Source: Lachnospiraceae bacterium (lineage in GTDB: Bacteria; Bacillota; Clostridia; Lachnospirales; Lachnospiraceae). Taken from it: a stretch of 64,000 nucleotides of DNA. The notes below the pieces were generated by a model. The model searched no databases. It worked only from the letters and a program-made list of their open reading frames with translations, and was not told where the DNA came from. Shown here piece after piece: positions 42,894 to 51,767 of this stretch (the stretch's first letter is position 1; each line of letters starts with the position of its first letter). Where the stretch lies: assembly GCA_017453065.1 (NCBI GenBank), contig JAFTKW010000019.1, forward strand, positions 1 through 64,000, in the 5' to 3' direction. A program made the translations under genes and the position numbers.

Positions 42894-45146
42894 ATGGCGG
42901 TAAAAGCAAGTGAGCACTACAAGGTTTATACAAATCCAAACGGCAAGAAAGTAAGCACAGTAACCAGAAGAGTTATTGAACAAGATGGGTTGTATTTCAA
43001 AGATATTGATGGCTCAGGAGAAGTATCCAAAGTCAATGACTGGAGACTTCCTGCGAAACAGCGTGCAGAAGCTTACGCACAGATGCTTAGCGTAGAAGAA
43101 AAGATTGGTCAGCTTTTTATTTCGGACTGGCGCATGGGCAAATATCCAACCCCTCTTGCTATGGGAAGCAGAGAAATTCCAGAGTACACACTAGACGAGA
43201 CAGGCATATTGGATGAGGCAGAGCATACGGTTAAGAATATTTTTGGTGAGCAGTATATTCCGGGAACGTCCAAGTTGTTAAAAGAATGGTGGGCACGTCA
43301 TATTATTTTACGAGCAAATGCTACACCAGATGATTTGGCGGACTATTTAAACCAGTTACAGGCTGTAGCGGAAGAGTGCGACCATTTCGTGCCAGTTATG
43401 GCAGCATCCAACTCTCGTAATGAATATGCAGAGCCGGTTTTTGGAATGAACGATGCGTCTGGTGTCTTCGCGGCATGGCCTGGAACGATGGGAATCGCAG
43501 CGGCTGTGAAAGGCACAGGAGATTTGGGAATCGTAGATGATTTCTCGGATTGCATTCGTCGAACCTGGAATGCCTCAAACCTTCGTAAAGGATATATGTA
43601 CATGGTAGATGTCATGACAGATCCAAGATGGCAGCGTACCTATGGAACCTTTGGAGAAGATACCGAATTGATATGTAAGATTGCTGAGCACATGATTCCT
43701 CGTATACAAGGAAGTGAAGAGGGGGTTACATCAGAGGGCGTTGCGTTGACTATGAAACACTTCCCGGGTGGCGGCGCACGTGAAAATGGTTATGACCCAC
43801 ACTACAAAGCGGGACAGTGGAATGTTTACCAGACTCCTGGAAGTTTGGAGAAATATCATTTGCCAGGTTTTCAAGTTTCTGCTGACAAAAATGCAGCAGC
43901 TATCATGCCATACTATGCAAAGCCTGCCAAAGAAAAGAGTGCAGTGCAGGTAGTAAATGGGCATGAAATGGAAATGTTACCATTTGGCTTTGCTTACAAC
44001 AAACCATGGATTGATGGGCTTCTTCGTCAGGAAATGGGTTTTAAGGGATATATTAACTCTGACACAGGTATTGTGCACAATATGTGCTGGGGAGTAGAAA
44101 TGTTAGATGGAGCAGAACGAATTGGTTTTGCTGTTAATCATGCTGGCGTAGATGTAATCAGTGGAAACTTTGACCACGAACTGGGAATGGAAGCTTACCT
44201 GCGTGGTAAAAATAATTACTATGAAACCCACCAGGTGCCAGAAGGTTTTACAAAGGAACAGCTGGTGCTTACAGATGAGGCACTAAATCGTGCGGTGGCA
44301 CGTACCTTACAGGGAATGTTTGAACTGGGAATGTTTGAAGATACCTATCGCGACCCTAAGTTGGCAGTAAAAGAGGCGTCAAAGCAGGATGATTGGGACA
44401 AGGCTATGGATGTCCATCGTAAGAGTGTAACACTTCTCAAGAATGATGATACGTTACCTCTTACTGCTGAGAAGTTGGCAGACAAGAAGGTTTATGTAGA
44501 AGCCTTCCATCAGACTGAAGAGAGAGCGACCATGCTCACGAAAGAACTGAAGGGCATGCTTGCAGATGTGACTTTGGTGGACAATCCGGAAGAAGCGGAC
44601 TATGCCATCTTGATGCTGAATCCAAAATCTGGTGCATACTTTAGTGCTACCAAGGGATATTTGGAATTGGATATTTGTGAAGGTAAGATGGTGCCTGATG
44701 TAGATGAATTGTGCCGCCCTATGGAGCAGATGCATGAGGAAACGACACTGGCGGGCGCGAAACGCATTCCTGAAATTGCTTCTGTAGTTCATGCAAATGG
44801 AGGCAAAGTGATTGCCAATGTAAATGTAGTACTGGCTTGGCAGCTTGGCAATGTTGAGCCATACGTGGATGCTTTAACCTTGGGCTACGACACTTATCCA
44901 TTAGCTACATTGGATGTATACTTTGGAAGATTTTCACCAGTTGGCAAACTTCCAATTACGATGCCAAAGGGGGATGAGGTTCTCAAGGTCGATGCACAGG
45001 GCGTATGTATTAGTCCTAATGATGTGCCTGGCTATGACAAAGATAAGTACATGCCCGATTGGCTCAAGGATGAAAATGGCAAAGCCTATGCATATCGCGA
45101 CGGGGCTGGAAATTATTATGAATTGAACTTTGGTTTGACATATTAA
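42894..45146 (+). CDS. Glycoside hydrolase family 3 protein (beta-glucosidase-like)
   Basis: A 750-residue enzyme with a TIM-barrel domain (about residues 55-400), the KHFPGGG motif (K288-H289) and a probable nucleophile D390 in YINSDTGI, followed by the alpha/beta sandwich domain to about residue 700. The residue after the nucleophile is Thr where most family members have Trp (SDW). No signal peptide, so it is intracellular and probably cleaves imported glycosides. Substrate cannot be assigned. ATG 42894 is chosen behind GGGAGGAAAA; a frame extending upstream has no site. Confidence 0.85.
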   Translation: MAVKASEHYKVYTNPNGKKVSTVTRRVIEQDGLYFKDIDGSGEVSKVNDWRLPAKQRAEAYAQMLSVEEKIGQLFISDWRMGKYPTPLAMGSREIPEYTLDETGILDEAEHTVKNIFGEQYIPGTSKLLKEWWARHIILRANATPDDLADYLNQLQAVAEECDHFVPVMAASNSRNEYAEPVFGMNDASGVFAAWPGTMGIAAAVKGTGDLGIVDDFSDCIRRTWNASNLRKGYMYMVDVMTDPRWQRTYGTFGEDTELICKIAEHMIPRIQGSEEGVTSEGVALTMKHFPGGGARENGYDPHYKAGQWNVYQTPGSLEKYHLPGFQVSADKNAAAIMPYYAKPAKEKSAVQVVNGHEMEMLPFGFAYNKPWIDGLLRQEMGFKGYINSDTGIVHNMCWGVEMLDGAERIGFAVNHAGVDVISGNFDHELGMEAYLRGKNNYYETHQVPEGFTKEQLVLTDEALNRAVARTLQGMFELGMFEDTYRDPKLAVKEASKQDDWDKAMDVHRKSVTLLKNDDTLPLTAEKLADKKVYVEAFHQTEERATMLTKELKGMLADVTLVDNPEEADYAILMLNPKSGAYFSATKGYLELDICEGKMVPDVDELCRPMEQMHEETTLAGAKRIPEIASVVHANGGKVIANVNVVLAWQLGNVEPYVDALTLGYDTYPLATLDVYFGRFSPVGKLPITMPKGDEVLKVDAQGVCISPNDVPGYDKDKYMPDWLKDENGKAYAYRDGAGNYYELNFGLTY

Positions 45147-45154
45147 GAATTTAC

Positions 45155-45205
45155 TTTTTGCTGTCTTCATGGTATAGTAAGTATCGGCTGTGAAGACAGC
45201 AAAAA
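45155..45205. repeat. 15-bp perfect inverted repeat between the GH3 gene and ychF
   Basis: TTTTTGCTGTCTTCA (45155-45169) pairs with TGAAGACAGCAAAAA (45191-45205) around a 21-base loop that contains TATAGT. It lacks a following T-run, so it is a weak terminator candidate and might be an operator with the promoter inside. Confidence 0.55.
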
Positions 45206-45232
45206 TGGTATTTAACCAAAGAAAAATCACAG

Positions 45233-45256
45233 AAAAACCGCAAATATAGGTTTTTT
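45233..45256 (+). terminator. AAAAACC/GGTTTTT hairpin abutting the ychF ribosome site
   Basis: AAAAACC (45233-45239) pairs with GGTTTTT (45249-45255) and ends in a T-run that touches AAGGAGG of ychF. It looks like a terminator or attenuator in the leader. Confidence 0.45.
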
Positions 45257-45274
45257 AAGGAGGAAATATATTCA

Positions 45275-46375
45275 ATGAAACTTGGAATTGTAGGATTACC
45301 TAACGTAGGAAAAAGTACTTTGTTTAACTCTTTGACCAAAGCTGGAGCAGAGTCCGCAAACTATCCATTCTGTACCATCGACCCTAATGTGGGCATCGTA
45401 GCTGTACCAGACGAGAGAATCAAACAGCTTGGCGAGTTATATCACACCAAGAAGGTGACTCCTGCAGTTATCGAATTTGTAGATATCGCAGGTCTTGTAA
45501 AGGGAGCATCCAAGGGCGAAGGACTTGGTAACCAGTTCCTTAGCAATATTCGTGAAGTAGATGCTATTGTACATGTGGTTCGTTGCTTTGAAGACACCAA
45601 TGTAGTTCATGTAGATGGAAGTGTAAACCCACTTAGAGATATTGAGACCATCAATTTTGAACTTATTTTTTCTGATATTGAAATCTTGGAGAGACGTATT
45701 GCCAAGGTGGCAAAGACAGCCAAGATGGACAAGACCTTTGCAAAGGAATTAGCTCTTTTGGAACGTATCAAAGAGCATTTGGAGTCTGGCAAACTTGCCA
45801 AAACATTTGAAGTGGGCGATGACGAGGATGAAAATGCATGGCTTGCATCCTACAATCTGCTTACTTACAAGCCAGTGATCTTTGCTGCCAACGTAGCAGA
45901 AGACGAACTTGCAGATGATGCAGCAAACAACGCTCATGTAAATGCAGTTAGAGAGTTTGCAAAAACAGAGGACAGCGAAGTGTTTGTTATCTGTGCACAG
46001 ATTGAGCAGGAGATTGCAGAATTGGATGACGATGAAAAGGCTATGTTCCTTGAGGACTTAGGCATTTCTGAGTCTGGTCTTGAAAAACTGATCAAAGCTA
46101 GCTACAAGATTCTTGGTCTTATGAGTTTCCTTACTGCAGGCGAAGACGAGTGCAGAGCTTGGACCATCAAGATTGGTACAAAGGCTCCTCAGGCTGCTGG
46201 AAAGATTCACTCTGATTTTGAGAGAGGATTTATTAAGGCGGAAGTTGTAAACTACAAAGATTTGCTGGAACTTGGTTCTTTGGCTGCTGCTAGAGAAAAA
46301 GGTCTGGTAGGTATGGAAGGTAAAGAGTACGTTGTAAAAGATGGCGATGTAATCTTATTTAGATTTAACGTGTAA
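45275..46375 (+). CDS. ychF: Ribosome-binding ATPase YchF/OLA1
   Basis: This 366-residue Obg-family ATPase has G1 ([14 protein letters not shown], residues 6-19), G3 ([10 protein letters not shown]), and the family-specific N-x-x-E (NVAE) in place of NKxD, which gives ATP preference. A coiled-coil insert and a C-terminal TGS domain (from about residue 280) follow. It binds ribosomes and affects stress responses. Single gene with AAGGAGG start site; lgt follows 52 bases later. Confidence 0.97.
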   Translation: MKLGIVGLPNVGKSTLFNSLTKAGAESANYPFCTIDPNVGIVAVPDERIKQLGELYHTKKVTPAVIEFVDIAGLVKGASKGEGLGNQFLSNIREVDAIVHVVRCFEDTNVVHVDGSVNPLRDIETINFELIFSDIEILERRIAKVAKTAKMDKTFAKELALLERIKEHLESGKLAKTFEVGDDEDENAWLASYNLLTYKPVIFAANVAEDELADDAANNAHVNAVREFAKTEDSEVFVICAQIEQEIAELDDDEKAMFLEDLGISESGLEKLIKASYKILGLMSFLTAGEDECRAWTIKIGTKAPQAAGKIHSDFERGFIKAEVVNYKDLLELGSLAAAREKGLVGMEGKEYVVKDGDVILFRFNV

Positions 46376-46427
46376 AGATGCGAAAGTGAATTTCGTAGTT
46401 TGGCATTAAGAAAGGCTGGAGAGTTAA

Positions 46428-47438
46428 ATGTTAGATATTATGGGAAATATGGACATTGGGTTCCCTAACTTAGGATTGTATTTAAAAGATTTACCAAGTG
46501 GTTTTTCCGTATTTGGCTTTTGGATTGCGTTTTATGGAATCTGCATTGCCATTGGTGTCATGGCAGGTATCCTGATGGCAGCACGCATGGCAAAAGTAAC
46601 CGGACAGAATCCAGAGATTTATTGGGACTTTGCTATTTATGCGATTATCTTTTCTGTCATAGGGGCAAGACTTTACTATGTGGCCTTTGAATGGGATTAT
46701 TACAAAAATGATTTGATGCAGATTTTCAATACAAGAAATGGCGGATTGGCTATTTATGGCGCAGTAATCGGAGCGTTCCTGACAGGCTTTGTTTACTGTA
46801 AGATTAAGAAATTAAACCCTCTTCAGATTATTGATACTGGTGTATATGGATTGATCTTAGGACAGGCAATCGGACGCTGGGGCAACTTCTTTAATCGAGA
46901 AGTGTTCGGTGGGTATACCGATGGATTGTTTGCAATGCGTATTCCAGTAAGTGCGGTGAGAGATCGCAGCGATATCACAGCAGACATTGCTGCACATATG
47001 TCTGAAAGCACCAATTACATTCAGGTGCATCCAACCTTCCTTTATGAGAGCGTATGGAATTTACTTGTGCTTGGAGCAATGCTTCTGTACCGTAAGCGTC
47101 AGAAGTTCCACGGCGAAATCATGCTTCTTTATTTGGGAGGATATGGTCTTGGCAGATTTATCATCGAAGGAATTCGCACAGATAGACTTTTGATTCCGGG
47201 AACAGATATTGCAGTTTCACAGCTGCTTGCTCTGATTTGCTTTGTGGGAGCAATCATCGCTGATGTAGTGGTGAGAATTGTTTTGAAGAAGAAGGGGATT
47301 AACCCTATGACAACGAACTTCCCTGAAAAAGTGGAAGAAAGTGGAGCAGAATCCACCGAGAAAGAGGAAAACGCAACAGAAAACACCGAAGAAGTGGAAG
47401 AAACTTTGTCCATCGACGAAAACGACGAATCTAAATAA
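46428..47438 (+). CDS. lgt: Prolipoprotein diacylglyceryl transferase
   Basis: A 336-residue membrane enzyme that adds diacylglycerol from phosphatidylglycerol to the lipobox cysteine of prolipoproteins. About seven spans are seen, with the signature GRWGNFFNREVFGG (about residues 148-161) and the conserved HPTFLYESVWN. The C-terminal 45 residues form a very acidic tail (Glu/Asp/Asn-rich) that is not part of the fold and may be dispensable. A strong terminator follows, separating it from mraZ. Confidence 0.96.
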   Translation: MLDIMGNMDIGFPNLGLYLKDLPSGFSVFGFWIAFYGICIAIGVMAGILMAARMAKVTGQNPEIYWDFAIYAIIFSVIGARLYYVAFEWDYYKNDLMQIFNTRNGGLAIYGAVIGAFLTGFVYCKIKKLNPLQIIDTGVYGLILGQAIGRWGNFFNREVFGGYTDGLFAMRIPVSAVRDRSDITADIAAHMSESTNYIQVHPTFLYESVWNLLVLGAMLLYRKRQKFHGEIMLLYLGGYGLGRFIIEGIRTDRLLIPGTDIAVSQLLALICFVGAIIADVVVRIVLKKKGINPMTTNFPEKVEESGAESTEKEENATENTEEVEETLSIDENDESK

Positions 47439-47483
47439 TGTATAGTAAATAAGTACTACCACAAGATATAGTGAACGATTTTG

Positions 47484-47520
47484 AGGCACTTTGCAAAAAT
47501 TATTGCAAAGTGCCTTTTTT
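47484..47520 (+). terminator. Strong terminator after lgt
   Basis: A 13-bp perfect stem, AGGCACTTTGCAA (47484-47496) with TTGCAAAGTGCCT (47503-47515), then five T residues. Confidence 0.9.
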
Positions 47521-47543
47521 GCGCACTTTTTTCTTGAAAAGAC

Positions 47544-47572
47544 TTGCAACATACGGTATTTTAGAGTAAAAT
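47544..47572 (+). promoter_or_regulatory. Promoter of the division (mra) cluster
   Basis: TTGCAA (47544-47549), 17-base spacer, TAAAAT (47567-47572). Transcription should begin near 47579, at the first MraZ-type box. Confidence 0.75.
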
Positions 47573-47579
47573 CTAGTTA

Positions 47580-47619
47580 AAAGTGGTGGAAAGTGGTGGT
47601 TTGTGGTAGAAAGTGGTAG
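47580..47619 (+). promoter_or_regulatory. Four tandem 10-bp MraZ boxes
   Basis: Four head-to-tail units: AAAGTGGTGG, AAAGTGGTGG, TTTGTGGTAG and AAAGTGGTAG. MraZ in other bacteria binds direct repeats with GTG or TGGG cores spaced by about one helical turn in its own promoter region, so this is the probable autoregulatory operator. The repeats cover the inferred transcription start of mraZ. Confidence 0.8.
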
Positions 47620-47692
47620 ATTTCTACGATTTTCTAAGAGATTCGACACCATTACCAAATAAGAACACTTTTTTGATGGGCGGTGATTGTTT

Positions 47693-48124
47693 ATGTTCAT
47701 GGGTACTTACAATCATACGATTGATGCGAAAGGCAGGTTGATTATCCCTTCAAAGTACCGCGATGTATTGGGAGATACATTTGTGGTGACACAGGGATTG
47801 GATGGCTGCTTATTTGTGTATGACAACCGTGAATGGCAAATCTTCGAAGAGAAGTTACGCAATCTACCAATCAACAGCCCAGATGTTCGTAAGTTCGTTC
47901 GTTTCTTCCTGGCAGGTGCTTGTGAGGCAGAAGTGGACAAGCAGGGCCGTATATTAATTCCAGCAAACCTTCGAGACTTTGCAGCATTGGAAAAGGATGT
48001 AGTGCTGATTGGTGTAGGCGGCAGAGTAGAAATTTGGGACAAGTCCAGATATGAAGGCGCAGCTACATATGATGACATGGATGAAGTTACCGCACATATG
48101 ACTGAGTTGGGATTCATTATTTAA
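47693..48124 (+). CDS. mraZ: Transcriptional regulator MraZ
   Basis: This 143-residue protein has two AbrB/MraZ-like swapped hairpin domains, each with the DxKGR motif (DAKGRLIIP, residues about 11-19, and DKQGRILIP). It binds tandem repeats upstream of its own gene and controls the division cluster. I chose ATG 47693 (protein MFMGTYNHTID) because GGCGGTGA at 47679-47686 lies six bases before it and other MraZ proteins begin MFMGEY; a TTG at 47687 and ATG at 47699 are alternatives. Confidence 0.96.
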   Translation: MFMGTYNHTIDAKGRLIIPSKYRDVLGDTFVVTQGLDGCLFVYDNREWQIFEEKLRNLPINSPDVRKFVRFFLAGACEAEVDKQGRILIPANLRDFAALEKDVVLIGVGGRVEIWDKSRYEGAATYDDMDEVTAHMTELGFII

Positions 48125-48136
48125 CGAGAGGATACT

Positions 48137-49069
48137 ATGGAATTCAAGCATTATTCAGTGCTCCTTTGGGAGACCATCGAACATTTGAATATTAAACCAG
48201 ATGGCATTTATGCAGATGGAACCTTAGGTGGCGGTGGACATGCTAGCGAAGTGGTAAAGCGTTTGTCTGACTCTGGCAGATTTTTCGGAATAGATCAGGA
48301 TGAGGCAGCTATCACAGCAGCAAGCGCCAGACTAGAGCAGTATCACAAGAATGTAACTGTGATTCGAAGCAATTACTGCAATATGAAGGCAGCACTTGCA
48401 GAGCATGGAGTTACTGGAGTAGACGGTATTGTTTTGGATTTGGGAGTGTCTTCTTATCAGTTAGATACTTTAGAGAGAGGTTTCTCCTATAAATACGATA
48501 CAGATTTAGATATGAGAATGGACCAAAGACAGAAGTTCTCAGCAAAGGATATCGTAAATACTTACTCTGAAATGGAATTATTCCGTATCATCAGAGATTA
48601 CGGCGAAGATCAGTTTGCCAAGAATATAGCAAAACACATCGTGAGAATGAGACAGGAGGCTCCTATCGAGACTACTGGTCAACTCACAGAGGCAATCAAG
48701 GCTGCAATTCCAGCCAAGATGAGACAGAATGGTCATCCAGCAAAGAAGACCTTCCAGGCGATTCGTATTGAGTGCAATCACGAATTGGATGTACTGAGAG
48801 ATTCCTTGGAAGATATGGTAGAACTTTTAAATCCAGGTGGAAGACTTTGCATTATTACCTTCCATTCCTTGGAGGACCGTATTGTTAAGTCGGCTTTTAA
48901 AAAGATGGAGAACCCTTGTACATGCCCACCACATTTCCCAATGTGCGTATGTGGCAATGTTTCTAAAGGAAAGGTAATTACAGGCAAACCTATCCTGCCA
49001 TCAGAAAAAGAACTTTTGGAAAATAGCAGATCCAAGAGTGCGAAACTCAGAGTCTTCGAAAGAAGATAA
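48137..49069 (+). CDS. rsmH: 16S rRNA m4C1402 methyltransferase
   Basis: A 310-residue SAM-dependent enzyme methylating N4 of C1402 in the ribosomal P site. The SAM motif ([14 protein letters not shown], about residues 28-41), [20 protein letters not shown] and the C-terminal box [15 protein letters not shown] are all in place. The second gene of the mra cluster, 12 bases after mraZ. The zinc-like C-X-C-X-P-X-F-P-X-C stretch near residue 265 is normal in Firmicutes members. Confidence 0.97.
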   Translation: MEFKHYSVLLWETIEHLNIKPDGIYADGTLGGGGHASEVVKRLSDSGRFFGIDQDEAAITAASARLEQYHKNVTVIRSNYCNMKAALAEHGVTGVDGIVLDLGVSSYQLDTLERGFSYKYDTDLDMRMDQRQKFSAKDIVNTYSEMELFRIIRDYGEDQFAKNIAKHIVRMRQEAPIETTGQLTEAIKAAIPAKMRQNGHPAKKTFQAIRIECNHELDVLRDSLEDMVELLNPGGRLCIITFHSLEDRIVKSAFKKMENPCTCPPHFPMCVCGNVSKGKVITGKPILPSEKELLENSRSKSAKLRVFERR

Positions 49070-49126
49070 AGAATGGGAAAGATTAGTAAGTTAGTTTTAA
49101 AAAGTAGCTAGAAAGAGGTAGATGTC

Positions 49127-49618
49127 ATGGCGACTCGTCAGGGAAGACAGAATGCATCAGGAAGAAGTGCATACCAAAGACAAACTACATACAGAGATGT
49201 TTTTATAGAAGGAAATACAGTAAGAAACGTTGATATAAGACGTAAGGTTCAAGAAGTTCCAGAGAAACGCGTCATTCGTGGCACACGCCCAGAGGCTCAT
49301 CGCATGAGCGTAGGCTATGCCTTGTTTTTGGTGCTTGCAATGCTCATCGCAGGTGCAGCACTTATCAATTATGTTCAGATGCAATTTGAAGTAACAGACA
49401 ATGTAAAAGAGATAGCTCAGCTTGAGAGCCAGTTGATTACTCTTACACAGTCCAACGATGAGACTTACGCAAAGATTGTAAACAATGTGGATTTGGAAGA
49501 AGTCAAAAAAATCGCTATGGGACAGCTGGGAATGATTTATGCAGAGGAAGGTCAAATCATCACATACACGGATACTGGAAGTGACTATGTGAGACAGTAT
49601 CAGGATATTCCTCAGTAA
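49127..49618 (+). CDS. ftsL: Cell-division protein FtsL-like
   Basis: A 163-residue bitopic protein with a basic cytoplasmic tail (residues 1-60), one membrane span (about 64-88) and an extracellular coiled coil (about 90-135) with little sequence conservation otherwise. FtsL recruits and activates the FtsW-FtsI pair with DivIC and FtsQ. The position between rsmH and the first PBP is the standard ftsL position, which carries most of the weight. Confidence 0.85.
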   Translation: MATRQGRQNASGRSAYQRQTTYRDVFIEGNTVRNVDIRRKVQEVPEKRVIRGTRPEAHRMSVGYALFLVLAMLIAGAALINYVQMQFEVTDNVKEIAQLESQLITLTQSNDETYAKIVNNVDLEEVKKIAMGQLGMIYAEEGQIITYTDTGSDYVRQYQDIPQ

Positions 49619-49623
49619 AGTGG

Positions 49624-51684
49624 GTGCAGATTTTGAACAATAGAACCAACAATCGAAGAAACGCAGAAACTAAAGATAAACAGCGAAAACCTGTCCGAAA
49701 GGGAGGCTATTCTCATGTACCTAAGAAGCTAGCAGTATTGTTTTTTCTCATACTGCTGGCTTTTGCGTACTTAAGTATTGCTCTTTTCCGAATCAGTTAT
49801 AACAGCGAGGAAACCTACAAAAAGCAGGTTCTGTCACAACTGTCCTACGACAGCAAGACCTTACCTTTTAGAAGAGGTAATATTTTGGATGCCAATGGAA
49901 TTGGGCTTGCAGTCAGCGAAAAAGTATACAATTTGGTAATCGATGCCAAGGTAATCATGACGAAAGAAAGTTATTTTGAGCCTACCATGCAGGCTCTCGC
50001 TAAGGCATTTCCTGAATTGGACATGAAAGTCATTCGTCAGTATGTGCAGGACAACAAGGATACATCCTCTTATTATGTTCCGCTCAAGCAACTTACTGTA
50101 GATCAGAAACTGAAGTTTACGGCTCAGCAGACGGATGAAGAAAACGAAGAAAGACATTTAATCAAAGGCGTTTGGTTTGAAGAAGAGTACAAGCGTGTTT
50201 ATCCAAATGGGACATTGGCTTGCGATGTAATTGGCTTTACCAATGCAGACAACAACGGTCTTTACGGTTTAGAGGAATATTACAATGAAACTCTCAATGG
50301 TACTACAGGAAGAGAGTATGGATATTTGAATGCAGACTCGAACTTGGAGAGAACCACCAAGGCAGCGGTGGATGGAAACACAATAGTCAGCACCATAGAT
50401 GTAAATATTCAAAAGATTATAGAAAAATATCTTCTCAAGTTTAACGAGGAGCACAAGGATGAAGCGCGCAAGGGCAATGGCGCAAACAACTTGGGCTGTA
50501 TTATTATGGAAGTAAATACCGGTAAAGTGCTGGGAATGGCAAGTTACCCTAATTTTGATTTGAACAGTCCTTACGATTTGTCTGCCTATTTCACAGAAGA
50601 AGAGATAGCACAGATGAAAGAGGACGATGTATATTTGGACACCTGCAATGGTATTTGGCGTAATTTCTGTATTTCTGATACCTTTGAGCCGGGTTCTACT
50701 TTTAAGCCATTTACAGTTGCCATGGCGCTTGAAAACGGCATTATTAGTTCGAACGATACATATACATGCGAAGGTGTGTATTCTGTAGGTGGGCATGAAA
50801 TTCATTGTAACAATGGTAGAGGGCATGGAACAGTTACGGTTTCTCAGGCTATATCCAAATCATGTAACGTGGCAATGATGAAGATTGCTGCAAAGGTAGG
50901 AGCACAGATTTTTTCGTCAGAGCAGAGTGCCTACAATTTTGGATTAAAGACCAACATTGATTTGTCTGGCGAGGCAAGGACTGTAGGTTTAGTATTCGAT
51001 GAAAGCATGGGCTCATCTGACTTGGCGACCAACTCCTTTGGACAGAACTTCAACGCTACTATGATCCAGATGATTAGTGGATTTTCTGCATTGGTCAATG
51101 GCGGATATTACTATGAGCCGCACATGATTAGTCGAATTGAAACAACAAGCGGTGCCATAGTGGAAAACATTGAACCCAAACTACTCAAGCAGGTCATTTC
51201 TGAGGAAACCTCCGACAGGATTATTTCTTACTGTAATCAGACGGTTACGAGTGGTACTGGTAAATCTGCAAGACCAGCTGGTTATGCCATTGGAGGTAAG
51301 ACTGGAACTGCACAGACGCTTCCTCGAGGAAATGGCGAATATATTGTATCATTCTTGGGATATGCACCAGCAGACGATCCTCAGATTGCAATTTATGTAG
51401 TGGTGGATCGAGCAAACGTAGAAGAACAGGACAATTCGAGATTGGCACAGAAGATTGCGAGAAATATTTTGACGGAAGTATTGCCATATCTCAATATTTA
51501 TATGACTGAACCATTGAGTCCGGAAGAGGAATTGGAACTTCAGCAGTTAAAACTGGAAAACACATATATTCCTGCACAGGAAGACGAGAATACTGGTGGA
51601 GAGCAGAGTGGTCAGGAAGACCAGGAGCCTACAGAAGATACAGAGGAAGTGGAAGATGAAGGCGCAGGATTGACCACCAATTGA
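49624..51684 (+). CDS. ftsI: Class B penicillin-binding protein FtsI (PBP2B-like)
   Basis: A 686-residue septal transpeptidase. One N-terminal span (about residues 38-58), a pedestal domain with RRGNILDANG, and the transpeptidase domain with S358-T-F-K361, S413-C-N415 and K559-T-G561. No PASTA domain; instead the end is an acidic, Gln/Glu-rich tail of about 55 residues. GTG 49624 is used; TTG 49633 is equally possible because both have weak ribosome sites. It follows ftsL by five bases. Confidence 0.93.
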   Translation: MQILNNRTNNRRNAETKDKQRKPVRKGGYSHVPKKLAVLFFLILLAFAYLSIALFRISYNSEETYKKQVLSQLSYDSKTLPFRRGNILDANGIGLAVSEKVYNLVIDAKVIMTKESYFEPTMQALAKAFPELDMKVIRQYVQDNKDTSSYYVPLKQLTVDQKLKFTAQQTDEENEERHLIKGVWFEEEYKRVYPNGTLACDVIGFTNADNNGLYGLEEYYNETLNGTTGREYGYLNADSNLERTTKAAVDGNTIVSTIDVNIQKIIEKYLLKFNEEHKDEARKGNGANNLGCIIMEVNTGKVLGMASYPNFDLNSPYDLSAYFTEEEIAQMKEDDVYLDTCNGIWRNFCISDTFEPGSTFKPFTVAMALENGIISSNDTYTCEGVYSVGGHEIHCNNGRGHGTVTVSQAISKSCNVAMMKIAAKVGAQIFSSEQSAYNFGLKTNIDLSGEARTVGLVFDESMGSSDLATNSFGQNFNATMIQMISGFSALVNGGYYYEPHMISRIETTSGAIVENIEPKLLKQVISEETSDRIISYCNQTVTSGTGKSARPAGYAIGGKTGTAQTLPRGNGEYIVSFLGYAPADDPQIAIYVVVDRANVEEQDNSRLAQKIARNILTEVLPYLNIYMTEPLSPEEELELQQLKLENTYIPAQEDENTGGEQSGQEDQEPTEDTEEVEDEGAGLTTN

Positions 51685-51697
51685 CGCGCCAAAGTTG

Positions 51698-51725
51698 TTG
51701 ACACTTGCAAACATAACCTCATAAT
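51698..51725 (+). promoter_or_regulatory. Internal promoter before the second PBP gene
   Basis: TTGACA (51698-51703), 16-base spacer, CATAAT (51720-51725). A hairpin AAAACC/GGTTTT (51748-51765) then covers the ribosome site GAGG just before the ATG, so translation may be structure-limited. Confidence 0.6.
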
Positions 51726-51767
51726 TAGGGGAATACAGTGTAGTAAAACCCTTTTTGTGAGGTTTTT

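Noticed and set aside
47580-47619. CRISPR-like short repeats
   Set aside because: Units are 10 bases, directly joined without spacers, and precede mraZ; they fit an operator.
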